Part shown: piece after piece, positions 1 through 5,745 of the stretch
Layout of the letters: every line of letters begins with the position of its first letter
How positions within the stretch are numbered: position 1 is the first letter of the stretch
From: Parcubacteria group bacterium
GTDB taxonomy: Bacteria > Patescibacteriota > Minisyncoccia > UBA6257 > JAAZHW01
Direction: 5' to 3'
NCBI GenBank assembly: GCA_012510515.1
Contig: JAAZHW010000035.1
Span: 1-6,391 of the forward strand
Length of the DNA: 6,391 nt
Program-made: the position numbers and the translations under genes
The notes under the pieces: model-generated
Databases searched by the model: none
What the model saw: the letters and a program-made list of their open reading frames with translations, nothing else
What the model was told of the DNA's origin: nothing

Positions 1-377
1 AAATTCCTTATTGGGAAAGCATTTATGGTAAAGAAAATATTATTGTTATTCTTATAAATTTAAAAGCCAAAACTACTATTTTTCGTAATAGTCATCGTCG
101 AATTTGTAAACAATGCGGTTATCCAGTTGTTTATTCTTTTGAGACAGAAATGTGGAGGTTTTGTCCTTTGTGTGGTGGAGAAATTGTTAATCGCGGCGTG
201 CTCGATGAAGTGGAAACTATTAAAACAAGAATAGTGGAATATGAAAATAGAACAAAACCCGTAATCGATTATTTTAAAAAAAATAATTATCAAATTATTG
301 AAATAGATGGCGAGCCTTTGCCCGATGTGGTTACTCAAAATATTTTAGAAGAATTAAAAAAGGCCAAATTTTTTTAA
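1..377 (+). CDS. adk: Adenylate kinase, C-terminal part (5' end outside window)
   Basis: The frame is open from the left edge (first whole codon at 3) to TAA at 375-377, giving 124 visible residues. Adenylate kinase is cytoplasmic and interconverts ATP + AMP with 2 ADP. The visible part is the LID and C-terminal core. An Arg-Arg-Ile precedes a zinc-finger LID with Cys codons at 105, 114, 162 and 171 (C-x2-C-x15-C-x2-C, close to the C-x2-C-x16-C-x2-C/D of Gram-positive enzymes). Then come an ET-I-x-x-R helix, a T-x-P-x-I-D-Y-F segment and an I-D-G-E turn, all in the usual family order. The P-loop and AMP-binding half lie upstream. The usual R-x-D-D after the last cysteine reads R-G-V-L-D, so one conserved Asp seems replaced and the Arg shifted. 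An ATG at 150 in this frame is an internal Met, not the start. The map gene follows after 16 bases, the classic secY-adk-map order. Confidence 0.93.
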   Translation, partial: IPYWESIYGKENIIVILINLKAKTTIFRNSHRRICKQCGYPVVYSFETEMWRFCPLCGGEIVNRGVLDEVETIKTRIVEYENRTKPVIDYFKKNNYQIIEIDGEPLPDVVTQNILEELKKAKFF

Positions 378-393
378 ATCAATTTTTTATAAA

Positions 394-1152
394 ATGATTA
401 AATTAAAAACCGAAGAAGAAATTGAAAGAATTAAAGAAGGAGGTCGTTTGCTTTCAAAAATTATTCACGATGTTGCTAAAAAAACTAAAGAAGGTGTTTC
501 AACTAGAGAATTAGATTGGTTAGCGGAAAATTCTATTTTGAAATGTGGCGGAATTCCAGCTTTTAAAAATTATCAACCAGATTTTAGTCAAAAACCATTC
601 CCAGCGGCTTTATGTGTTTCGATTAACAATACTGTTGTTCATGGTTTGCCGGGAAATTATATATTACAAAATGGAGATTTGGTAAAATTAGACTTAGGAA
701 TGCAGTACAAAGGATTATTTACCGATATGGCAATTACAGTGGGAGTAGGACGAATTTCTCCACTGGCTCAAAAATTAATTTCAACCACTAAACAAGCTTT
801 AGATTTAGCCATAAAAACTGCTCAAGTAGGAAATACTTTGGGCGATATTGGTTTTGCAATTGAAAATTTTGTTCATTCTAAAAATTTTTATGTTATTAAA
901 GTTTTAACTGGTCATGGTGTTGGTTATGCTCCTCATGAAGATCCAGACGTTTTAAATTATGGCATTCCGCATAAAGGATTAAAACTAAAAGAAGGATTGG
1001 TAATTGCCATTGAGCCAATGGTAGCCGAAAACACCTCAGATGTTATTGAGATGCCTGATGGTAGTTTTGTAACTCGAACTGGTTGTTTGGCTGCTCATTT
1101 TGAACATACTATAGCTATTACAGAGCGCGGTCCTAAAATTTTAACTCAATAA
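394..1152 (+). CDS. map: Type I methionine aminopeptidase
   Basis: This cytoplasmic metalloprotease (peptidase family M24A) removes the initiator Met from nascent proteins. At 252 residues it has the normal length of the bacterial short form with no N-terminal extension. The five metal ligands are all visible: D100 (LDLG), D111 (FTD), H174 (TGHG), E207 (IEP) and E237 (FEHT). Substrate-binding histidines H83 (VVHG) and H181 are also present. The D-D spacing (11) and H-H spacing (7) match E. coli MetAP, where the ligands are D97, D108, H171, E204 and E235. The ATG at 394 begins the typical N-terminal helix (TEEEIERIKEGG). No Shine-Dalgarno sequence precedes it, only T/A-rich bases. It sits 16 bases after adk and 6 bases before ruvX, so it is probably co-transcribed with both. 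In many bacteria infA follows map; here it does not. Confidence 0.97.
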   Translation: MIKLKTEEEIERIKEGGRLLSKIIHDVAKKTKEGVSTRELDWLAENSILKCGGIPAFKNYQPDFSQKPFPAALCVSINNTVVHGLPGNYILQNGDLVKLDLGMQYKGLFTDMAITVGVGRISPLAQKLISTTKQALDLAIKTAQVGNTLGDIGFAIENFVHSKNFYVIKVLTGHGVGYAPHEDPDVLNYGIPHKGLKLKEGLVIAIEPMVAENTSDVIEMPDGSFVTRTGCLAAHFEHTIAITERGPKILTQ

Positions 1153-1158
1153 ACAAAA

Positions 1159-1593
1159 ATGGCCAATATTTTAGCAGTTGACTATGGAGAAAAAAGAGTG
1201 GGATTAGCAATAGCTGATGAAAATTTAAAAATTCCTTTGATTTTAAAACCTATTATTGGAAAAACAGAAAAACAAGTTTTAGAGGATATTGCTAAAATTT
1301 GTCAGGAAAAAGACGTTAAAAAAATAGTGGTAGGATTGCCTTTGTCTTTTGATTTTAAAGAAAATCCAAAGTGTCAAAAAATTAGAAAATTTGCCGAAAA
1401 AATTAAAGAATTAGTTAAGGTAGAAATTGTTTTTGAAAATGAAGTTTTTTCTACTGAGGCAGCAAAAAATATTCAAAGAAGTTTTAATAAAAATAATTCT
1501 AAAAATAAATTATCCAGAAAAGATTTAAAAAATCATTTTGATAGTCAGGCTGCTGCTATCATTTTAGATTCTTATTTAACTAGAATCAAATAA
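1159..1593 (+). CDS. ruvX: RuvX/YqgF family Holliday-junction resolvase-like nuclease
   Basis: This is a 144-residue RNase H-fold nuclease of the YqgF family, whose members are linked to pre-16S rRNA 5' end maturation and are annotated as putative Holliday-junction resolvases. The fingerprint D8-Y-G-x-x-R13-x-G-x-A is present near the N-terminus, followed by the VVGLPLS strand (about 57-63). Acidic E95 lies in N-E-V-F-S-T and D128 in F-D-S-Q-A-A-A near the C-terminus. D8, E95 and D128 would be the metal-binding triad. The common D-E-R-x-T/S-T motif reads N-E-V-F-S-T, so the Arg that usually follows the catalytic Glu is Val here. Residues 108-126 are a Lys/Asn-rich loop where the family has a basic, often disordered segment. 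The start is 6 bases after the map stop with no ribosome-binding motif. It is the last gene of the adk-map-ruvX unit. Confidence 0.92.
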   Translation: MANILAVDYGEKRVGLAIADENLKIPLILKPIIGKTEKQVLEDIAKICQEKDVKKIVVGLPLSFDFKENPKCQKIRKFAEKIKELVKVEIVFENEVFSTEAAKNIQRSFNKNNSKNKLSRKDLKNHFDSQAAAIILDSYLTRIK

Positions 1594-1622
1594 TCTATTT
1601 TATTTTATAATAAAGATTAAAT

Positions 1623-1645
1623 AGGGTAAACCCTTGATTTTTTTT
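1623..1645 (+). terminator. Possible weak terminator after ruvX
   Basis: A 4-bp stem AGGG/CCCT with loop TAAA (1623-1634) is followed by a T-rich run up to 1645. The position after ruvX is right, but the stem is short and its last base overlaps the -35 box of the next promoter. Read-through from the adk-map-ruvX unit is therefore possible. Apart from this and the promoter, 1594-1670 shows only AT-rich sequence. Confidence 0.3.
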
Positions 1646-1662
1646 ATAAAAAATGATATAAT
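1634..1662 (+). promoter_or_regulatory. Sigma70-type promoter, extended -10, leaderless start
   Basis: A -35-like TTGATT (1634-1639) and a perfect TATAAT -10 (1657-1662) are separated by exactly 17 bases. A TGn extended -10 (TGA, 1654-1656) abuts the -10. A start of transcription about 7 bases after the -10 falls at about 1669, and the ATG of the next gene is at 1671. The predicted mRNA therefore has essentially no 5' leader. Confidence 0.75.
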
Positions 1663-1670
1663 ATAAATAT

Positions 1671-2123
1671 ATGAAGAAAAATAATAAACTTCTAATTATA
1701 ATCATTATTATTCTCTTGTTGATTTTGGGATTCGTTTTATATGCTTATTATTCAGATTATAAAAAAGCCCAAGAAAGTACAGGTGAGCGAATTATTTCTG
1801 CTCATTTAGAAGGTTTTCCAGTTGGGTCAAAAATTTATGAAGGAATGGAGGGGGAAGAAAAAACTGTTTTTAAAAAAGGAGAGTGGATGGGAATTATGGG
1901 AAAAGTAAGAACAAATGAGAATAGAGAAATTTCTTTTAAAATTGTCGACGAAGATAATAATATTGTAGCTGAGGATGTTGATTGGGAAAAAAATATTCAA
2001 ACAGGTGAAGGGGATTTTGGTATGTGTTGCTTTGTTGTTCCTGAAGAATCTGGTCAGTATAAAGTCCAATTATATTTAGATGATGAATTACAGCAATCTT
2101 TAAATTTTTCGGTGGCGAAATAA
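1671..2123 (+). CDS. Hypothetical membrane-anchored extracytoplasmic beta-rich protein
   Basis: I do not recognise a named family. The 150-residue product starts with a short basic stretch (MKKNNK), then one strongly hydrophobic helix (about residues 7-27) rich in Ile/Leu. No lipobox cysteine or clear cleavage site follows, so it looks like an uncleaved signal anchor with the C-terminal domain outside the cytoplasm. Residues 40-150 are acidic and alternate like beta strands. The end (G-Q-Y-K-V-Q-L-Y-L-D-D-E-L then F-S-V) resembles the closing hairpin of Ig-like bacterial surface domains; the fold assignment is inference. A vicinal Cys pair is at 119-120. The start is firm: TAA at 1659-1661 is in frame upstream and this is the first ATG after it. 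It is monocistronic, with its own promoter immediately upstream and a strong terminator downstream, so it is regulated separately from its neighbours. Confidence 0.85.
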   Translation: MKKNNKLLIIIIIILLLILGFVLYAYYSDYKKAQESTGERIISAHLEGFPVGSKIYEGMEGEEKTVFKKGEWMGIMGKVRTNENREISFKIVDEDNNIVAEDVDWEKNIQTGEGDFGMCCFVVPEESGQYKVQLYLDDELQQSLNFSVAK

Positions 2124-2149
2124 AAATTGATTATAAATTAGTAAAAAAT

Positions 2150-2190
2150 AAGCGGCAAAAATTTCTTTGAAATTTTTGCCGCTTTTCTAT
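2150..2190 (+). terminator. Strong intrinsic terminator
   Basis: A perfect 15-bp inverted repeat (2151-2165 with 2169-2183) has loop TTT, and A2150/T2184 extends it to 16 bp. The base of the stem is GC-rich (AGCGGC/GCCGCT) and is followed by TTTTCTATTT. It ends transcription of the small membrane-protein gene. The preceding A-rich run means it could also act on the opposite strand, but no minus-strand gene is seen nearby. The -35 box of the next promoter begins right after it. Confidence 0.93.
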
Positions 2191-2218
2191 TTGAGATTTA
2201 GATTTTTTATGTTATACT
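2191..2218 (+). promoter_or_regulatory. Sigma70-type promoter for the GT2-galT-dedA-dehydrogenase operon
   Basis: TTGAGA (2191-2196) and TATACT (2213-2218) are separated by 16 bases. TGT (2210-2212) forms a TGn extended -10. The expected transcription start is about 2225 and the ATG is at 2226, so this transcript too is predicted to be leaderless. The promoter abuts the upstream terminator. Confidence 0.72.
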
Positions 2219-2225
2219 ATTTTAT

Positions 2226-2957
2226 ATGGCCAAACCTTTTCTTTCAATAATTATTCCGGCTTATAATGAAGCAGAACGAATTCCTAAGACTCTTTTGGAC
2301 ATAGATAAATATTTATCACAAGTAGAATTTTCTTACGAAATTATTGTTGTTAATGATGGTTCAAAAGATAAAACAGCCGAAGTAGTTACTAATTTGCAAA
2401 AAGTAATCAAAAATCTTAATTTAATTGATAATAAAAAAAATAAAGGAAAAGGGGGTGTGGTGGCTCAAGGGATGTTAGCAGCCAAAGGAAATATTCGTTT
2501 ATTTACTGATGCTGATAATTCTACTTCTATTGATCAAGTAGAAAAATTTTTTCCTTATTTTAAACAAGGATATAATGTTGTAATTGGTTCTCGTTCGGTT
2601 AAAGATTCTGAATTAGCTGTGAAACAGCCTTTTTACCGTCAAATTTTAGGACGAATGGGAAATTTAGTAATTAGAATTTTATTAGTGCCGGGAATTAAAG
2701 ATACTCAATGTGGCTTTAAAGCTTTTACTGAAGAAGCTGCTTTAAAAATTTTTCCTCAATTAACAATTAGCGGTTGGGGTTTTGATATTGAAATTCTAAC
2801 ATTAGCTCGATTAATGGGTTTCAAAATAAAAGAAGTTGGCGTACGCTGGATTAATGATCCTAATTCTAAAGTGAAAGCTAGTTCCTATTTTAAAGTGCTA
2901 TCGGAAGTAATAAAGATTAAATTAAATATTTGGCGAAAAAAATATAAAATAGACTAA
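2226..2957 (+). CDS. GT2 glycosyltransferase, polyprenyl/dolichyl-phosphate glucosyltransferase-like
   Basis: This GT-A fold, family 2 glycosyltransferase (243 residues) most resembles the dolichyl-phosphate beta-glucosyltransferase (Alg5/DPG synthase) branch. These enzymes move glucose from UDP-glucose to a polyprenyl phosphate on the cytoplasmic membrane face. Visible motifs in order: PAYNEAERI (11-19), VNDGSKDKT with D44 (nucleotide binding), N-K-G-K-G (72-76), the metal-binding D95-A-D97, GSR (121-123), DTQCGFK (159-165) and GWGFDIEIL (183-191). The last two are typical of the Alg5/DPM1-like group. Unlike eukaryotic Alg5 it has no N-terminal membrane helix, and no C-terminal membrane domain is seen, so it would be peripheral. 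The conserved core begins at residue 4, which supports this start. It leads an operon with a GalT homologue 15 bases downstream and then a DedA gene. The sugar and acceptor cannot be fixed from sequence; a mannosyl or other donor is possible. Confidence 0.88.
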   Translation: MAKPFLSIIIPAYNEAERIPKTLLDIDKYLSQVEFSYEIIVVNDGSKDKTAEVVTNLQKVIKNLNLIDNKKNKGKGGVVAQGMLAAKGNIRLFTDADNSTSIDQVEKFFPYFKQGYNVVIGSRSVKDSELAVKQPFYRQILGRMGNLVIRILLVPGIKDTQCGFKAFTEEAALKIFPQLTISGWGFDIEILTLARLMGFKIKEVGVRWINDPNSKVKASSYFKVLSEVIKIKLNIWRKKYKID

Positions 2958-2972
2958 TTTTAAATTTAAACA

Positions 2973-4031
2973 ATGAAACAAAAGAAAAAAAATTATTCAA
3001 AAAATTTTCAACAATCTAAAAATCATTTGGTAAAAGAATATGTTTCTGAATTAAGACAAAACCCATCTTCAAAAGATTGGGTAGCCATTGCTTCAAGGCG
3101 AGTTAAAAAACCAGAAGAGTTAATTATAAAAAATCAAAAAAGAATTGTTGTTCCCAAAAAAAATTGTCCATTTGAAAATCTTCAAAAAAGTGGTAACAAG
3201 TCGCCCGTTTTAATAAAATATTTGCCTAATAAAAAAAATTGGTTTTTGCAAATTTTTGAAAATAAATATCCGGCTTTTCAACCAAATCATAATTTTATCA
3301 CCGAAAAAAAAGTTGGTCCTTATAAGGTAATTGGTGGTTATGGTTATCATGAATTACTCGTATTAAAAGATCACTATAAATTATTGGCGGATTATTCTAG
3401 TAAAGAATTAGCAATTATTTTAGAAGCGCTTCAAGAACGTTATTGTCAAATTGCTCAAGATAAAAAAATTCAATATATTTCCATTTTTCATAATTGGGGA
3501 AAGCTTGCCGGTGCTTCTGTTTATCATCCGCATTTACAAATTATAGCTATTCCTGTTATACCATCTCGTCTTAAACACTCTTTAATTAGTAGCTATAATT
3601 ATTGGCGAAAAAACCATTCCTGTGTCCATTGCGAAATAAACAATTTTGAATTAAAAGAAAAAAAGAGAATTTTAATTAAAGAAAAAAATGTTATGGCTTT
3701 TAGTCCTTTTATTTCTGTAGAGCCATTTGCTATTAGAATTATTCCAATAAAACATATTTCTCATTTTGAAGAAACACCCAAAGAAATTATTAATTCTATT
3801 GCTATTGTTTTAGAAAAAACATTAAAAATTTTGAAGAAAAAATTAAACAATCCAGATTTTAATTTATTTATTCATACTGCTCCTACAGTTGAAGAAAATA
3901 AATATAATTGTTATCATTGGCATATTGAAATTATTCCTAAAATTTCTATTTCAGCGGGGTTTGAACTTTCTACGGGAATTGAAATAACCGTTATTGATCC
4001 CAACGAAGCTATAAAATTTTTAAAAAGTTAA
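2973..4031 (+). CDS. galT: GalT-family (galactose-1-phosphate uridylyltransferase-like) enzyme
   Basis: This 352-residue HIT-superfamily nucleotidyltransferase is homologous to galactose-1-phosphate uridylyltransferase, which exchanges UMP between UDP-glucose and galactose-1-phosphate. An N-terminal S-E-L-R-x-(N/D)-P-x-x-x-x-W-V block (25-37) is followed by C65-P-F, G-Y-H-E (124-127), H134, and G-A-S-x-x-H185-P-H187-L-Q189. H187 is the predicted uridylylated nucleophile and H185 a metal ligand. The second half has C217-x2-C220, PFAIRIIPIKH (251-261), HTAP (301-304) and YHWHIEI (314-320). The first zinc site is altered: the usual C-x2-C reads C65-x2-E68. A Lys-rich tail of about 23 residues precedes the conserved core. 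The start is firm, since three in-frame TAA codons (2955, 2961, 2967) lie just upstream of the ATG. No Shine-Dalgarno sequence is seen. Related activities such as an NDP-sugar phosphorylase or adenylyltransferase cannot be excluded, so the symbol denotes family rather than proven substrate. Confidence 0.85.
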   Translation: MKQKKKNYSKNFQQSKNHLVKEYVSELRQNPSSKDWVAIASRRVKKPEELIIKNQKRIVVPKKNCPFENLQKSGNKSPVLIKYLPNKKNWFLQIFENKYPAFQPNHNFITEKKVGPYKVIGGYGYHELLVLKDHYKLLADYSSKELAIILEALQERYCQIAQDKKIQYISIFHNWGKLAGASVYHPHLQIIAIPVIPSRLKHSLISSYNYWRKNHSCVHCEINNFELKEKKRILIKEKNVMAFSPFISVEPFAIRIIPIKHISHFEETPKEIINSIAIVLEKTLKILKKKLNNPDFNLFIHTAPTVEENKYNCYHWHIEIIPKISISAGFELSTGIEITVIDPNEAIKFLKS

Positions 4032-4043
4032 AAAATAATTTTT

Positions 4044-4694
4044 ATGATTGAAACAATTTTTTCTGCTATTGCTAATTTTATTTTAGATTTTATTTCTCAA
4101 ACTGGTTATTTGGGGGTTTTTATTTTAATGGCTTTGGAAAGTTGTAATATTCCAATTCCTTCAGAAGTGATAATGCCTTTTTCGGGATTTTTAGCCAATC
4201 AAGGAGAATTTAATTTATCAATTTTAGCTATTGTTGGAGCTTTGGGTAATTTAGTAGGTTCTTTAATTTCTTATGGAATTGCTTTTAAAATTGGAAGTGG
4301 AGTAAAAAAATTTTTTCTTAAATCAAAAATATTTGCTGATGATTATATTAATGCGGAAAAATTTTTTAATAAATATGGAATAAAATCAGCTTTAATTGCT
4401 CGATTGCTTCCTGTTGTAAGAACTTTTATTTCTTTTCCAGCAGGAGTTTTTAAAGTTTCTTTAGGAAAATTTAGTTTTTTGACTTTTTGGGGATCACTAA
4501 TTTGGTCTTATCTTTTAGCTTATATTGGTTTTTATTTTGGTGAACACTGGAATGTTTTAGAAGGTTATTTTAGAAGATTTGATTATCTTATTTTAATTGT
4601 AATTATTATATTATTGTGTTATTATATTTATAGAAAAATTAAAAAAGTAAAAAGTCGAAATAATTTGATTCAAAATAAAAATAAAGAAATATAA
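4044..4694 (+). CDS. DedA family membrane protein
   Basis: This 216-residue integral membrane protein belongs to the DedA / VTT (SNARE-associated) family. Several members recycle undecaprenyl phosphate or phospholipids across the cytoplasmic membrane, often with proton coupling. The family signature is clear: A-L-E32-S-x-x-x-P-I-P-S-E41 in the re-entrant region, G-N-x-x-G-S-x-x-x-Y-x-x-G (68-80 region), and F-x-x-x-x-G-I-K-S-A-L-I-A-R120-L-L-P-V-V-R126-T-F then F-P-A-G134. E32, R120 and R126 match the acidic and arginine residues reported as essential in E. coli DedA proteins. Hydrophobic segments run at about 10-30, 40-52, 58-82, 113-137, 143-166 and 180-196, ending in a basic tail. The length is normal. 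It lies 12 bases after galT and 4 bases before the dehydrogenase gene. With a lipid-carrier GT2 in the same operon, a role in polyprenyl-phosphate recycling is plausible but unproven. Confidence 0.93.
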   Translation: MIETIFSAIANFILDFISQTGYLGVFILMALESCNIPIPSEVIMPFSGFLANQGEFNLSILAIVGALGNLVGSLISYGIAFKIGSGVKKFFLKSKIFADDYINAEKFFNKYGIKSALIARLLPVVRTFISFPAGVFKVSLGKFSFLTFWGSLIWSYLLAYIGFYFGEHWNVLEGYFRRFDYLILIVIIILLCYYIYRKIKKVKSRNNLIQNKNKEI

Positions 4695-4698
4695 AAAT

Positions 4699-5682
4699 AT
4701 GAAAAATAAAAAAGAAAATAATTTTAAAGTTGTTATTACTCGAAAAATACCCGACGCTGGTATTAATTTATTACAAAAAGCCGGTTTTCAATTAAAAATT
4801 AATCCTTATGATCGGATATTGACCAAAGAAGAATTAAAAAAGTTTGTTAAGGGAGCCGATGCTATTTTATCTCTTTTAACAGATAAAATCGATGGCGAAA
4901 TTTTAGATGCTGCCGGTCCTCAATTAAAAATAGTGGCTAATTATGCTGTTGGTTATGATAATTTTAATATTAATGATTTTAAAACAAGAAAAATTTATGC
5001 TACTAATACCCCGGGTGTTTTAACTGAAACAGTGGCGGAACATACTATTGGTTTGATTTTTGCTATTGCTCAAAAAATAGTTGAAGCTGATGAATTTGTG
5101 CGTCAAAACAAATTTAGAGGATGGGAGCCGATGCTTTTTTTAGGAACTGATATGAGAAATAAAACATTGGGAATTGTTGGTTTAGGAAGAATTGGAGGGG
5201 AGGTGGCTAAAAGAATGCGTGATGGTTTTGGATTAAAAATTATTTATTTTGATGCTATACGAAATAAAAATTTAGAAAAAGAATTAGGCATTAAATATGT
5301 TTCGTTTGAATCGTTATTAAAGCAATCTGATTTTATTAGTATTCACGTACCATTAACGCCGCAAACAAAACATTTGTTTACCTTAAAAGAATTTAAAAAA
5401 ATGAAGCCAACTTCTTATATAATTAATACTTCTCGAGGAGCGGTGATTAAAGAAAGTGATTTAGCTAACGCCTTAAAAAAGAAAATAATAGCTGGGGCGG
5501 CTTTAGATGTTTATGAATTTGAACCTCAAATAAACCCCGAATTGATTAAATTATCTAATACTGTTTTATTGCCTCATATTGCTTCGGCTAGTATAGAAAC
5601 ACGTTCTAAAATGGCAGAGATGGCTGCTAAAAATATTATCAATGTTTTAAATAACAAAAAACCATTAAATCCCATTTTTTAA
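4699..5682 (+). CDS. D-isomer-specific 2-hydroxyacid dehydrogenase (glyoxylate/hydroxypyruvate reductase-like)
   Basis: This cytoplasmic NAD(P)H-dependent dehydrogenase (327 residues, normal length) resembles the GyaR/GhrB glyoxylate reductase group, which reduces 2-oxoacids such as glyoxylate or hydroxypyruvate to D-2-hydroxyacids. The substrate-domain motif A-V-G-Y-D (83-87) and T-P-G-V-L-T-E-T-V-A-E-H (104-115) precede a Rossmann fingerprint G161-L-G163-R-I-G166. The catalytic set is R246 (NTSRG), E275 (DVYEFEP) and H293 (LPHIASAS). The R-E (29) and E-H (18) spacings match glyoxylate reductases. D185 ends the second nucleotide-binding strand (IIYFD), which usually favours NADH over NADPH. 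The only Met before residue 145 is the start, so the start is secure. It is the last gene of the four-gene operon, 4 bases after dedA. Phosphoglycerate dehydrogenase (SerA) is less likely: there is no C-terminal ACT domain. Lactate dehydrogenase activity is possible. Confidence 0.9.
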   Translation: MKNKKENNFKVVITRKIPDAGINLLQKAGFQLKINPYDRILTKEELKKFVKGADAILSLLTDKIDGEILDAAGPQLKIVANYAVGYDNFNINDFKTRKIYATNTPGVLTETVAEHTIGLIFAIAQKIVEADEFVRQNKFRGWEPMLFLGTDMRNKTLGIVGLGRIGGEVAKRMRDGFGLKIIYFDAIRNKNLEKELGIKYVSFESLLKQSDFISIHVPLTPQTKHLFTLKEFKKMKPTSYIINTSRGAVIKESDLANALKKKIIAGAALDVYEFEPQINPELIKLSNTVLLPHIASASIETRSKMAEMAAKNIINVLNNKKPLNPIF

Positions 5683-5715
5683 TTTTTAGTCATTTATATT
5701 AGAATCATAAAAAAC

Positions 5716-5745
5716 TTGTCAAAAATAAGATTTTTTGTATATAAT
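5716..5745 (+). promoter_or_regulatory. Sigma70-type promoter for the last gene
   Basis: TTGTCA (5716-5721, five of six consensus bases) and TATAAT (5740-5745, consensus) are 18 bases apart, so transcription should start near 5752. Unlike the two upstream promoters this would leave a leader of about 50 bases, containing a tandem repeat. The rest of the 5683-5801 gap is AT-rich; I saw no hairpin terminator for the preceding operon. Confidence 0.65.

Noticed and set aside
60..338. Minus-strand open frame opposite adk
   Set aside because: It lies fully antisense to the adenylate kinase frame, which has clear family motifs; the translation is low-complexity Phe/Ile/Asn-rich with no recognisable domain.
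150..377. A separate small zinc-ribbon protein starting at ATG 150
   Set aside because: The frame stays open upstream to the window edge and the upstream codons encode the first C-x2-C pair and the Arg-Arg of the Adk LID, so the ATG is an internal Met.
388..396. TATAAA immediately before the map start codon as a promoter
   Set aside because: The box abuts the ATG, so transcription would start inside the gene, and no -35 element is placed correctly; adk-map co-transcription is more likely.
436..446. Strong Shine-Dalgarno-like GAAGGAGGTCG
   Set aside because: It encodes Glu-Gly-Gly inside map and no start codon follows at a usable distance.
1827..2069. Minus-strand open frame inside the small membrane-protein gene
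   Set aside because: It is antisense to a gene with its own promoter, terminator and signal anchor; there is no promoter or sensible composition on the minus strand.
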